Counted from the first letter of the stretch, positions 8,794-17,689 are shown. The stretch: 64,000 bases of DNA from Advenella kashmirensis W13003 (GCF_000506985.1 NZ_KI650979.1:558001-622000); one strand, 5' to 3'. A program made the numbers and translations. The notes: a model not told the origin generated them from the letters alone.

Positions 8794-9951
8794 TTAGCGG
8801 GCGGCCTGTCGCAGGATAGACAGGACCTCTTCGGAATCGGTAACGGCACGCGGATTGAAGGCGAGTCCGCGTTCTTGCATGGTTTGACGCGCGATCGGCG
8901 CCAGATCGGCTTCGGTCAAGCCAAGGTCTTTAAGCGATGCAGGCAGGTTCAATCGCTCGATCACATCTGCAATCCAGTCGGAAACATGCAAATGGCTGGC
9001 ACCCGATACCCGATTAAGCACCTTCAGCGCGGCATCCAGCGCTTCACCGGCCTGCGGCTCATTGAAGCGCAGCGCATGCGGCAGCACGACGGTATTGACT
9101 TCCCCGTGCCCCACGTTGTGCCTTGCCCCAATGACATGACAGATGGCATGATGCAGGCAGGTTTTGGCCATCGACAGTACAACGCCTGACAGATGGCCGG
9201 CCAGCAGCAGACGCCAACGCTGTTCTTCTGAGCTCAATGCGTGATCGGTCAATGCGTGGGCAAACAGCTCAATCGACTGCAGCGCGATGCCATCCGAAAT
9301 CGGGGAACGGTTCCTCGAATACATGCCTTCGAAGCAATGTGCCAGGCCATTCATGGCGGTATAGCGGACCAGGCTCAGCGGAAGATCAGCACTCAACAGC
9401 GGGTCGATCAGTATCGTCGTACTGGCCAGCTGCCGGTTCCAGAAAAGCAGTTTGTGATCGCCTTCACGGGCACCGAAGGAAGGCGTGACCTCCGCCCCAG
9501 AAGCCGTCGTCGGCAGGGAGACAATCGGCAGCTTTGCACGTGTCCGGCTCGGAATATCGACCGTCGCAGGCGGCCTGAAATGCGTCATATGGTCGGCCAA
9601 GCGTCCCTTTTCCGCCAGCAGCAGGGAAACGGCCTTGGCCGAATCAGATACGCTACCGCCGCCGATGGCTACGATACAGTCCGCATTGAACGCCGCCAGT
9701 TCAGCGGTCACCGATTCAACCCATTGCACGCTTCCATGATTGGGGACATCGGACAATACTCTCGTTTGCTTGCCGCTCAGACGCTGCTTCAGCCGGACCC
9801 AATTTTCTGACGCTGCCATCCGTTGCTGCATCAGAATGACCGGGCGAGAGCATCCCAGCGCATCCAGTTCTGCGGCCAGGGTGTCAGCACACCCCGGACC
9901 GAACCGGACGTGGCTTCCGAACAGGTGGTAGTCGATATGCGGAATCGTCAT
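8794..9951 (-). CDS. Iron-containing alcohol dehydrogenase, maleylacetate reductase-like
   Basis: A 385-residue group III dehydrogenase. The nucleotide motif GGGSVSDSAKA lies at 97-107, and histidines 205, 268 to 272 and 282 are in the usual metal-ligand stretches. The first metal ligand, an aspartate in true alcohol dehydrogenases, is asparagine here (MNGLAHCFEG, N201). That replacement is characteristic of maleylacetate reductases, which act on the ring-cleavage product of hydroxyquinol. It is the promoter-proximal gene of the operon and is transcribed away from the LysR gene at 10066. Its assignment as maleylacetate reductase is likely but not proven. Confidence 0.88.
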   Translation of the reverse strand: MTIPHIDYHLFGSHVRFGPGCADTLAAELDALGCSRPVILMQQRMAASENWVRLKQRLSGKQTRVLSDVPNHGSVQWVESVTAELAAFNADCIVAIGGGSVSDSAKAVSLLLAEKGRLADHMTHFRPPATVDIPSRTRAKLPIVSLPTTASGAEVTPSFGAREGDHKLLFWNRQLASTTILIDPLLSADLPLSLVRYTAMNGLAHCFEGMYSRNRSPISDGIALQSIELFAHALTDHALSSEEQRWRLLLAGHLSGVVLSMAKTCLHHAICHVIGARHNVGHGEVNTVVLPHALRFNEPQAGEALDAALKVLNRVSGASHLHVSDWIADVIERLNLPASLKDLGLTEADLAPIARQTMQERGLAFNPRAVTDSEEVLSILRQAAR

Positions 9952-9997
9952 AACACGTAATACAAATGAAGAATTACGGCCATTCTATTGAGCAGGA

Positions 9998-10051
9998 TTG
10001 CCATTGCATAGAAACAGATGGCAAAATGACTGTTTCCAATTTACGAACAGT
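9998..10051. promoter_or_regulatory. Two dyads between the operon and its LysR gene
   Basis: The 114-base divergent gap holds TTGCCAT (9998-10004) with ATGGCAA (10018-10024), and ACTGTT (10029-10034) with AACAGT (10046-10051, 11-base spacer). LysR-type regulators commonly bind two such dyads, one for recognition and one for activation. These are candidates for the binding sites of the LysR protein encoded at 10066-10989. Confidence 0.5.
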
Positions 10052-10065
10052 GCAGGTACTTTGTC

Positions 10066-10989
10066 ATGAACACTATGGAATGCATTGAGGTGTTTGTAGA
10101 GGTCGCAAAAGGCCTGAGTTTTACCAAGGCGGCAGAACGACTGGGCACCAGCCGATCAGTCATCTCAAAAAAAATCGCCTGGCTTGAGCAGACGTTCGAG
10201 ACCCAGCTTTTACAGAGAAACACCAAGCGGGTAAGCCTCACCGAAAGTGGTGAAATACTGCTGCGTAACGCCGACAGCGTGTCTCGTGCCGTCACGGAGT
10301 TGAAAGACCTTGTGCGAAGTACCGTGCAGCAGCCGACTGGAAAAATCCGCGTCGGCTCGCCGCCGTCTTTCGGAGCGGTGCACCTGGCCCCCGCCATCCA
10401 GGTTTTTCTTGAGACATACCCTGCGGTTCACGTGACAATGCAACTCGATGACGGACGCAGCGACCTGATTGCCGAAAACATGGATTTAACCGTCAGAATC
10501 GCACCCCGCCTTGAGGACACCAGCCAGATCGCATACAAGATCGCCGTAGTGCCGCAAGTGCTGGTCGCCACAGACGCCTATCTTGATCGCGCAGGCTGGC
10601 CAGCCCATCCCACCGACCTGAAGCGGCACAACTGCCTGGTGCACACATTGAAAACGCCCAGTTCATCCTGGCAGTTCACGGATACCCATGGCCAGCTCCA
10701 CCGCGTCCAGGTCAGTGGCTCTTTCACGTCGAATCTGGGCGAGTCGCTGCGGCATCTTGCGCAACGCCACTATGGCATTTCCCTTCACCCTCGCTATATG
10801 GTGGAAGAGCTGATCGCAGCCGGCGGATTGCGGGTGGTGTTGCCCGAGTACCAATGCGAAGGGCTGGACATTTATGCGGTGATACAGAGCAAGCGATACT
10901 TGCCTTACAAAGTGCGTCTGTTCATTGCCCACCTGCGGAATCACTTCAAGGATACCAACTGGACGAGCAGCACTATCGGGAATCGCTAA
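10066..10989 (+). CDS. LysR-family transcriptional regulator
   Basis: A 307-residue regulator with the helix-turn-helix in residues 1-60 (SFTKAAERLGTSRSVISKKIAWLE) and a periplasmic-binding-protein-like effector domain in about 90-295. It is divergently transcribed from the seven-gene minus-strand operon that starts at 9951, the classical arrangement for an activator whose effector is a pathway intermediate. A second internal ATG at 10075 is possible but the first fits the family start. It converges with the dehalogenase-like gene that ends at 11051. Confidence 0.94.
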   Translation: MNTMECIEVFVEVAKGLSFTKAAERLGTSRSVISKKIAWLEQTFETQLLQRNTKRVSLTESGEILLRNADSVSRAVTELKDLVRSTVQQPTGKIRVGSPPSFGAVHLAPAIQVFLETYPAVHVTMQLDDGRSDLIAENMDLTVRIAPRLEDTSQIAYKIAVVPQVLVATDAYLDRAGWPAHPTDLKRHNCLVHTLKTPSSSWQFTDTHGQLHRVQVSGSFTSNLGESLRHLAQRHYGISLHPRYMVEELIAAGGLRVVLPEYQCEGLDIYAVIQSKRYLPYKVRLFIAHLRNHFKDTNWTSSTIGNR

Positions 10990-11050
10990 TATGGCGATGG
11001 CTGGATTTTTAGTATTATCTCTTGTATCAATGATCAGTGGCGTATTTGCT

Positions 11051-11941
11051 TTATCTGGATACAGCAAAAAACGCCGTCATCTCTCTTGCGATCAAATCCG
11101 GCGCTTCCTCCGCCAGATAATGGCCGCATTCCACGTTCTGGCCGGTGACACTGTTTTTCGACACCGCTTTCCACAACCCCAGCACATCGAAACAGCGCTC
11201 CATCACACCATGCCGCGCCCATAGCACGTGCAGGGGCATCGCCAAATGGTTCCCGTTCTTTCTGTCCTCGCGATCAAGGTCCAGATCAATCCCTGCCGAG
11301 GCACGATAGTCATTGCACACGGCGGCCACCGTGCCCGGCAAGGCGTAACACCGCTCGTATTCAGACAGCGCCTCGGGGCAGAACATCTCCAGCCCTGCAT
11401 ACCGGGCGCCCATGTATCGCCGAATAAAAGCAACCGGATCGGGCTCGATCATCCGCTCGGGAAACGGCGCAGGCTGGATAAAAAGAAACCAGTGCCAGTA
11501 GGCCGTGGCGAACTCACGGCTAGTTCCTTCATACATGTCCAGCGTAGGAGCGATGTCCATCAGGAACAGTTTTTTTATATGTTGGGGATAATCCAGCGCC
11601 GCGCGATGCGCGACACGCGCCCCCCGGTCATGCGCGCCGAGGAAAAACGCATCGTGCCCCAGGCTGCGCATCAGCAGGATCATGTCTTCAGCCATCACTC
11701 TTTTGGAATAGGCAATACAGTTCTCGCCGGCCTCGGGTTTCGAAGAGTCCCCATATCCCCGCAAGTCAGGCATGACAAGCGTGAAGTTCTCGGCCAGGGC
11801 CGGCGCCACCCGGTGCCACATCACATGCGTTTGCGGATGTCCGTGCAGCAACAGCAACGCCGGTCCGGAACCGCCGGTTCGATAGTTGATCGTCACGCCG
11901 TCGCTGACCGTAAACTGCTTCTGTACAAATCCGTCGAACAT
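11051..11941 (-). CDS. Haloacetate (fluoroacetate) dehalogenase-like alpha/beta hydrolase
   Basis: A 296-residue alpha/beta hydrolase closely resembling DehH1-type fluoroacetate dehalogenases that turn haloacetates into glycolate. The catalytic set is complete: nucleophile D105 in LGAHDRGARV, acid D129, base H274 in CGHYLAEE. Halide-stabilising residues also match, with H150-W151 in AYWHW and Y212. The HGHPQTHVMWH segment at 33-43 forms the oxyanion region. The start at 11941 has AGGAGG 8 bases upstream. It follows the LeuD-like gene by 26 bases. The family also contains epoxide hydrolase-like enzymes, but the His-Trp pair favours dehalogenation. Confidence 0.87.
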   Translation of the reverse strand: MFDGFVQKQFTVSDGVTINYRTGGSGPALLLLHGHPQTHVMWHRVAPALAENFTLVMPDLRGYGDSSKPEAGENCIAYSKRVMAEDMILLMRSLGHDAFFLGAHDRGARVAHRAALDYPQHIKKLFLMDIAPTLDMYEGTSREFATAYWHWFLFIQPAPFPERMIEPDPVAFIRRYMGARYAGLEMFCPEALSEYERCYALPGTVAAVCNDYRASAGIDLDLDREDRKNGNHLAMPLHVLWARHGVMERCFDVLGLWKAVSKNSVTGQNVECGHYLAEEAPDLIAREMTAFFAVSR

Positions 11942-11967
11942 GAAATACCTCCTGTCTGCGTCAAGCG

Positions 11968-12630
11968 TTAAGATCGTGCTATTGCCTTGCCTGGGTTTTC
12001 CGAGAGAGCCACCTTGCCGCCCACGTTGTCCAGCCAGGGATTCTTCGCTGTCCATTCTGCAGCAAAGGCTTTGATTCTATTGACTTCCTTCAACGTAGTC
12101 TCGATCATATCCAGGCCACCCAGAAACGCCTCTCTATGGCGCGGGGCCAGTTGGAAGGACATTTTCTCTTCTGCTACGGTAATCGTCAGCGCTTCAATGT
12201 CCAGTGCGACTGCAATGCCCGGATTCGCCCTGATTACGGTCGTGATCCTGTCCGCATCGCACTCCGAAACGCGCGCCACCAACAGCCTGTTATTGATGGC
12301 ATTTGAATAGAATATTTCCCCGAAACTGGGGGCAATGACTGCCTTTATGCCCAATTGCATCAGGCCCCAGACTGCATGCTCCCGGCTTGAACCACATCCG
12401 AAATTCTCAGCCCCCACCAGGATACCCGCACCCTTGTATGCCATCTGGTTTAACACACAATCCGGGCGCGAGGCTCCTTTGTCATCGAAGCGCAAATCAT
12501 ATAACACCCCCTGGGCCAGTCCCTCCTTGTTGATTCCTTTGAGGAACTGCTTGGGCATAATCTGGTCTGTGTCCAGGTTGGGAATCGGCAATGGCGCCGC
12601 AACGCCTTCAATATAGGACAACGCCTGCAT
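11968..12630 (-). CDS. LeuD-like isopropylmalate isomerase small subunit
   Basis: A 220-residue aconitase-superfamily swivel domain. The motif NLDTDQIMPKQFL near residues 18-30 and the substrate loop GCGSSREHAVWGL match LeuD. AGGAGG precedes the ATG by 4-5 bases. It follows the LeuC-like gene by 11 bases and should form the heterodimer with it. Because the operon continues into a dehalogenase and is controlled by a local LysR gene rather than sitting with leuB, a catabolic (de)hydratase acting on a substituted malate is as likely as leucine biosynthesis. Confidence 0.9.
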   Translation of the reverse strand: MQALSYIEGVAAPLPIPNLDTDQIMPKQFLKGINKEGLAQGVLYDLRFDDKGASRPDCVLNQMAYKGAGILVGAENFGCGSSREHAVWGLMQLGIKAVIAPSFGEIFYSNAINNRLLVARVSECDADRITTVIRANPGIAVALDIEALTITVAEEKMSFQLAPRHREAFLGGLDMIETTLKEVNRIKAFAAEWTAKNPWLDNVGGKVALSENPGKAIARS

Positions 12631-12641
12631 ATGACCTCCTG

Positions 12642-14063
12642 TCAGTTCGCGAAAGTTCGAACGTCAATGATTTTTCCGGCAATCGCCGCCGCCGCTGCCA
12701 TCGCCGGGCTCATCAAATGGGTCCTGCCGGCCCTGCCCTGACGCCCTTCGAAATTACGGTTCGTGGTAGAGGCACAGCGCTCCTGCGGCTCCAGCACGTC
12801 GTCGTTCATGGCCAGGCACATCGAACAGCCGGGCTGTCGCCACTCGAATCCCGCCGCCACCAGTATGTCTGCAATGCCCTCCAGCTCCGCCTGCCGGCGA
12901 ACTGAACCCGAACCGGGTACGACCATGGCCCGAACGCCATCGGCAACCCGCCGGCCTCGCACCATACCGGCTACGACGCGTAAGTCCTCAATCCGGGCGT
13001 TGGTACAGGAGCCGATAAATACACGTTGTACCGGCAATCCGAGCAGCGATGCCCCGGGAGCAAGCCCCATATACTGAAAAGCCCGCCGGGCTGCTTCCTG
13101 TTGCATGGGACTGCTGATTGACTCCAGCGCAGGCGTCGGATGTGTCACACCCACCGTCTGGTCGGGACTGGTGCCCCACGTAACCTGCGGTTCGACTTCG
13201 CTGGCGTCAAAAATGAACTCTTTCTCGACGCGGGCATTTTCATCGGAAAACAGTGACGCCCATGCAGAAACAGCGCGATTACGCATGTCATCATCAATGT
13301 CGGACGCGCGCGCCAGAACATATTCAACGGTCTTTTTATCCGGGGCAATCAGGGCGGCGCGGGCGCCAGCCTCGACCGCCATATTACACAAGGTCATTCT
13401 CGCCTCAACCGACAGGGCGTCGATTGCAGCACCGCAGAACTCTACAGCGTAGCCACGCGCGCCTTGCGCGCCGATGCTGCCGATAATATGCAAGATCAGA
13501 TCTTTGGCCGATGCGCCCAAAGGCAACTGCCCGTTCACGCGAATTCTCATTTCGGACGCAACGCGATAGACCAGCGTTTGCGTTGCCAGAATATGTTCGA
13601 TTTCCGACGTGCCGATGCCAAAGCCCAGCGCGCCAAGTGCCCCGTACGTGGTGGTATGGCTATCACCGCAGAGAACCACCATGCCGGGGCGAATCATTCC
13701 GAGCTCCGGCGCAATAATATGTTCGATCCCCTGCCGCTCATCATTGGTGTCGTACAGCATAATGCCATGACGTTCGCAATTGCGACGAAGATTGATCGCC
13801 TGTAGGGCCGATGCCGGGTCCTGGATGACGCGCGGCTTCGCCGGATGAGTCGGAATAATATGGTCGACGACGGCCACATGCGCCCCTGGCGCAGCAATCG
13901 CCCGCTGCGCTGCCTCAAGCCCGGCAAACGCCTGCGGGCTTGTGTATTCGTTCATCAGATGCAGGTCCACATACAGCAGAACGTTGTGTTCATCCAGGAT
14001 CTGGACGGTATGGCTATCCACCATTTTTCGATAAAGCGTGCGTGCTTGAGAACAGGATTTCAT
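12642..14063 (-). CDS. LeuC-like isopropylmalate isomerase large subunit
   Basis: A 473-residue aconitase-type [4Fe-4S] hydro-lyase subunit. The three cluster cysteines are visible: C353 in GSCTNARIEDL, and C413 and C416 in GCSMCLAMN. The conserved GDSHTTTYGALGALGFGIGTSE stretch binds substrate and cluster region. The ATG at 14063 is preferred to an upstream TTG at 14078. It is the first gene of a leuC-leuD-dehalogenase operon, divergent from LysR 14165. Whether it serves leucine synthesis or a catabolic route cannot be decided from sequence. Confidence 0.91.
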   Translation of the reverse strand: MKSCSQARTLYRKMVDSHTVQILDEHNVLLYVDLHLMNEYTSPQAFAGLEAAQRAIAAPGAHVAVVDHIIPTHPAKPRVIQDPASALQAINLRRNCERHGIMLYDTNDERQGIEHIIAPELGMIRPGMVVLCGDSHTTTYGALGALGFGIGTSEIEHILATQTLVYRVASEMRIRVNGQLPLGASAKDLILHIIGSIGAQGARGYAVEFCGAAIDALSVEARMTLCNMAVEAGARAALIAPDKKTVEYVLARASDIDDDMRNRAVSAWASLFSDENARVEKEFIFDASEVEPQVTWGTSPDQTVGVTHPTPALESISSPMQQEAARRAFQYMGLAPGASLLGLPVQRVFIGSCTNARIEDLRVVAGMVRGRRVADGVRAMVVPGSGSVRRQAELEGIADILVAAGFEWRQPGCSMCLAMNDDVLEPQERCASTTNRNFEGRQGRAGRTHLMSPAMAAAAAIAGKIIDVRTFAN

Positions 14064-14110
14064 TTTTCCGGCCTTCAAAAGGATGAATCACAGTCTACAC
14101 TCGATAGATG

Positions 14111-14131
14111 ATATTATTAATATAATAATAT
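14111..14131. promoter_or_regulatory. 21-bp palindrome between leuC-like and LysR genes
   Basis: Arms ATATTATTA (14111-14119) and TAATAATAT (14123-14131) are perfectly complementary with a 3-base centre. The site includes a T-N11-A core as expected for a LysR-type operator and lies in the 101-base divergent gap, so it probably serves both promoters. Confidence 0.6.
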
Positions 14132-14164
14132 TCAAATCATTCATTCCTACGGGTTGATAAAATC

Positions 14165-15055
14165 ATGTCCCGATACAACGATCTGGAATTGTTTACCTGC
14201 ATCGTCCGCAAAAACAGTCTGGTAGGCGCCGGCAGAGAACTAGGCATTACCGGCGCGGCCGTCAGCAAGCGGCTCATGGCCCTGGAAGAAAGATTGGGAG
14301 TCAGGCTCGTGCAACGCACCACCCGCACCTTAAGGATCACGCCCGAAGGGGAACGCTATCTGCAGGAAGGCAAGCGGCTACTGTCCGAGCTCGACGAACT
14401 GGAACAGACCCTGCGAGGCGTAACGGCAAGGCCGGCCGGCCTGCTGCGCGTCAATGCCAGTCTGGGGTTCGGGCGCGCATTTGTCTCTGCCTTGCTGGGA
14501 GAGTTTGCAGCCAACTATCCCGAACTGGAAGTGCAGCTTCACTTGAGCGACCGCCCCCTTAATCTGGTCGAAGAAGGCTATGACATCGGTATCCGGGTCG
14601 GCGAACTGCAGGATACGCGCCTGCATGCGCGCAAGCTGCGCAGCAACCGACGTTGTATTTGCGCTGCCCCCGCCTATTTGGACAAATTCGGCACGCCGGC
14701 CAATCTCAACGAACTGTCGGCGCATTCGGTCATTGTCCTGCATGAGAACGAACAGACCTTTGGCACCTGGCATCTGCAAAATGAAGGCAGGCGCGAGACG
14801 CTGAAAGTTCGTGCCAGGATGAGCACCAATGACGGAGAAACTGCGCTGGCCTGGGCGTTATCCGGTTTTGGCTTGTTGCTCCGATCGGAGTGGAGCGTTC
14901 AAAACCTGCTGGCCGATGGCAGCCTGCGCCCGGTACTGCCGGAATGGTATGAACCGGCAGATGTCTATGCTGTCTATCCCAACCAGGACCATCTGTCCGC
15001 CAAGACGCGTGCGTTTATCGACTTCATCGCCGCGCATCCTGTCATCGCAGGTTGA
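14165..15055 (+). CDS. LysR-family transcriptional regulator
   Basis: A 296-residue LysR protein of the CrgA/AaeR-like group. The helix-turn-helix is in residues 15-45 (SLVGAGRELGITGAAVSKRLMALE), followed by the linker helix and an effector domain starting near residue 90 (GLLRVNASLGFGRAFVSALL). It is divergent from the leuC-leuD-dehalogenase operon and likely controls it through the palindrome at 14111-14131. Ninety-one bases separate it from the LacI gene, which reads in the same direction. Confidence 0.94.
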   Translation: MSRYNDLELFTCIVRKNSLVGAGRELGITGAAVSKRLMALEERLGVRLVQRTTRTLRITPEGERYLQEGKRLLSELDELEQTLRGVTARPAGLLRVNASLGFGRAFVSALLGEFAANYPELEVQLHLSDRPLNLVEEGYDIGIRVGELQDTRLHARKLRSNRRCICAAPAYLDKFGTPANLNELSAHSVIVLHENEQTFGTWHLQNEGRRETLKVRARMSTNDGETALAWALSGFGLLLRSEWSVQNLLADGSLRPVLPEWYEPADVYAVYPNQDHLSAKTRAFIDFIAAHPVIAG

Positions 15056-15146
15056 TGGATAACGAAACCGGATTTAATGCTATATTTGTCGTAACCGTGT
15101 ACCCCTCATCGAGTTCCATCCACGCAATCACAGTTTAATCGGCCAT

Positions 15147-16175
15147 ATGAAAAAAAACCTGACCAGCCAGGACATAGCCCGACTGGCAGGCGTCTCTCAA
15201 AGCACGGTATCCCGGGTCATCCGGGAACATCCCAGCATCAAGGAAAAAACCCGCGAACATGTCCTGCGCGTGATTCGCGAATACGGCTATACGCCCAGTG
15301 CTGCAGCACGCCAGATGAAAACCAATCGTAGCGGCGCTATTGCTGTGGTCGTCGCGAATCTGACCAATCCTCTCTATCCATCGCTTTTGCATTTTCTGGT
15401 CAATGAACTGGCCAGCCAGGGGTTGCGAACGACCGTGTGGGAAATGAGCACCGAACTGGACGATATCACGGCAAAGGCGATTGCCGAAAGCGAGGTGGAC
15501 GGCGTGATTTTTGCAACAGCGGTCGCCTCGTCCCGTCTTCAACATCAAAAAATAGCCGCTCGCAAGCCAGTCGTATTCATCAATCGCAGCCTGACGGGCC
15601 CGGAATTCGATGTTGTTGTCAGTGATAATCATGCAGGGGGGAGAACGGTTGCCGATTATTTTCTGGCAGGCAAGCGTCGGCGTATCGGCTTGCTGACCGG
15701 CGCATCCGAGGCCAGCACCATTCTGGATCGTGAGAAGGGCTTCATGAGTCGCTTAAAAGACGTGACCGGCAACACGACGTGCACACGCTCGCCCTTGCAG
15801 TTCGATATCTTTACCTATGAAAACGGCTACCAGGCCATGCGTGAACTGCTGAATGCGGATCCTGGTCTTGATGCGGTGTTTTGCACCAATGACATCGTCG
15901 CCATCGGTGCACTGGATGGGGCACGCGCGGAAGGCCGGCGGGTCCCCGAGGAGCTATGGATCGTGGGCTACGACGATATTCCGATGGCCGGCTGGGACGT
16001 GATCGGCCTGACAACAATGCGACAACCCTTGCCCGCCATGGCGAGCAAAGCGGTTGAACGCCTGCTGGCACGAATAGAGCGCTCCGACCTCCCGGCAGAA
16101 ACCGTCACGCTTCCGAACCAGCTCATTATCAGAAACACCACCAAGCAGATCGGCCCCCGGCGCGGCAAGCGCTGA
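15147..16175 (+). CDS. LacI-family transcriptional regulator
   Basis: A 342-residue LacI/GalR protein. The N-terminal helix-turn-helix (SQDIARLAGVSQSTVSRVIREH) spans residues 6-27 with the hinge helix near AARQMKTNRSGAIAVVV. The periplasmic-binding-like core covers about 62-335 and ends RNTTKQIGPRRGKR. It converges on the NRAMP-like gene (18-base gap), not divergent, so its target is not obvious from layout. The NRAMP-like and TfdA-like genes on the opposite strand are the nearest candidates. No typical LacI operator was spotted directly upstream. Confidence 0.93.
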   Translation: MKKNLTSQDIARLAGVSQSTVSRVIREHPSIKEKTREHVLRVIREYGYTPSAAARQMKTNRSGAIAVVVANLTNPLYPSLLHFLVNELASQGLRTTVWEMSTELDDITAKAIAESEVDGVIFATAVASSRLQHQKIAARKPVVFINRSLTGPEFDVVVSDNHAGGRTVADYFLAGKRRRIGLLTGASEASTILDREKGFMSRLKDVTGNTTCTRSPLQFDIFTYENGYQAMRELLNADPGLDAVFCTNDIVAIGALDGARAEGRRVPEELWIVGYDDIPMAGWDVIGLTTMRQPLPAMASKAVERLLARIERSDLPAETVTLPNQLIIRNTTKQIGPRRGKR

Positions 16176-16192
16176 AGGGAACCGCACAGGAT

Positions 16193-17563
16193 TTAGTTGC
16201 CCAACATTGACGCAAAGGTGACATAAGATCCCCAAATCGCCAGCGCCGTGAGAAACAACAACATAGCGGTATGCCATTTATTGCCAGCCAGATCACCCAT
16301 CAAATCCTTGCGGTTAATCAGGACGATCAAACCGATTGAAACCAATGGCATCAATACAATTTGCGCCGCATTCACGAAGATTGTCAGAAGCACGAACCCA
16401 GGCATACCCGGAATCGCCCACATCAGCGGCAAAATAGCCACCAGAAAATAGGCGACGCGAAACAAGGGATCCTTGCTCGGCGCAGATTCATACTTCTTCT
16501 TTCTTTCAGGGACAACGCAGTACACACATTCCATTGCCATTTTTGGAAAACCATGAGCGTAGCCGATGACCGAACTGAAACAGGCGCACAACACACCCAA
16601 ATAAATGACCAGCTCTCCGATACGACCGGCCACCTGTCCAAGAAGATGTGCCAGATCGTTGAAGTTGGTTATGGTAATGCCTCGCGGGTGCAACACCTCG
16701 GCCCCCATGACCCAGACCGACAAATCCAGCACAATAATGACGAATATGCCGAACAACAAATCGTAGCGTTGGACTTTTCTGTGTTGCGGCCCGATATAAC
16801 CCTTTTCTTTCATGAATGTCGGATACAGCAGATTGGCAAGCGATCCGCCGACCGCGCCAATAAGCGAGATGACGATCAGCAGCGCGCCGAACGAGCCGAC
16901 CGTTTGGGGAACTTCAAATGCAAATGTACCCACCGCGATTGCACCGACATCCGGCTGGACCACAATCGCACCGCCAATCAAACTGGCCGCGAGCACCACC
17001 AGTATTATTTTTTCCACGTTTTCCAGGTAACGGTAAACCGCTTTTCCGGTAATCACTACCGCCAGTACTACGCAAATTGCGCTCCACAACATGACGGAAC
17101 CGGACTCGCCGGTCAGATAATAAAGTGCCTCGCCCGACCCTTTGATCGTATATGACTCATAAAAATGTCCCAGAATCACGCCTCCGATTGCGAGCAGTAT
17201 CGGATAGTATTTCCAGACCAGCGCATATCCTTCGAATATCGTATGCCGCTTGATATTCATCAGTTGGTAGTTGGCAATGATGCTGACGAGCATATAGCGC
17301 ACAATCAGGGCAAGCGCCAGGCCCCACATTAGCGTATAGCCGTAGTGAGCGCCGGCCACCGCATTATCCACCAGATCGCCCGCACCCAACCAGGTAAGTA
17401 CCAGGACAATCCCCGGTCCGAAGGATTTTACATAGCCCCAGAAAGTGCTCGGAATCGGCGCACCCTCTTGTGTCGTGTCGGTCGGCGAAGCGGCAGCAGC
17501 ATCCGAAGACGGCGGCGCAAACGGTTTATCCGACACCTTTATATCAGTCGCATTGGTACTCAT
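16193..17563 (-). CDS. NRAMP-like membrane transporter lacking canonical metal ligands
   Basis: A 456-residue integral membrane protein with about eleven hydrophobic helices after a 40-residue hydrophilic N-terminus. The helix-1 signature GPGIVLVLTW and the overall pattern place it in the NRAMP/APC-fold superfamily. The metal-binding DPGN of helix 1 is replaced by GAGD (60-63), and the helix-6 MPH motif by a GAVGGSLAN stretch (236-244). Classical Mn/Fe transport is therefore unlikely. AGGAAGAGA upstream supports the start. It follows the TfdA-like dioxygenase gene by 126 bases on the same strand, so import of that enzyme's substrate is a testable guess. Confidence 0.85.
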   Translation of the reverse strand: MSTNATDIKVSDKPFAPPSSDAAAASPTDTTQEGAPIPSTFWGYVKSFGPGIVLVLTWLGAGDLVDNAVAGAHYGYTLMWGLALALIVRYMLVSIIANYQLMNIKRHTIFEGYALVWKYYPILLAIGGVILGHFYESYTIKGSGEALYYLTGESGSVMLWSAICVVLAVVITGKAVYRYLENVEKIILVVLAASLIGGAIVVQPDVGAIAVGTFAFEVPQTVGSFGALLIVISLIGAVGGSLANLLYPTFMKEKGYIGPQHRKVQRYDLLFGIFVIIVLDLSVWVMGAEVLHPRGITITNFNDLAHLLGQVAGRIGELVIYLGVLCACFSSVIGYAHGFPKMAMECVYCVVPERKKKYESAPSKDPLFRVAYFLVAILPLMWAIPGMPGFVLLTIFVNAAQIVLMPLVSIGLIVLINRKDLMGDLAGNKWHTAMLLFLTALAIWGSYVTFASMLGN

Positions 17564-17689
17564 AATATTGTCTCTTCCTATTTATCTTTATATACATTTT
17601 TCATCAGGTCGCAGCGGGCGCTGTCTTGGCAGCAGGCGATACAACATTTGCGCACGATGCGTTATCAGGATGTTTGCATTGCGGCCGGC

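Noticed and set aside
11942-12055. Extended N-terminus of the dehalogenase-like gene
   Set aside because: Would overlap the LeuD-like gene by 88 bases; the ATG at 11941 has a strong AGGAGG.
12591-13452. Several plus-strand frames opposite the LeuC-like gene
   Set aside because: They are antisense to strongly conserved aconitase-family sequence and rich in Arg, Pro and Ser.
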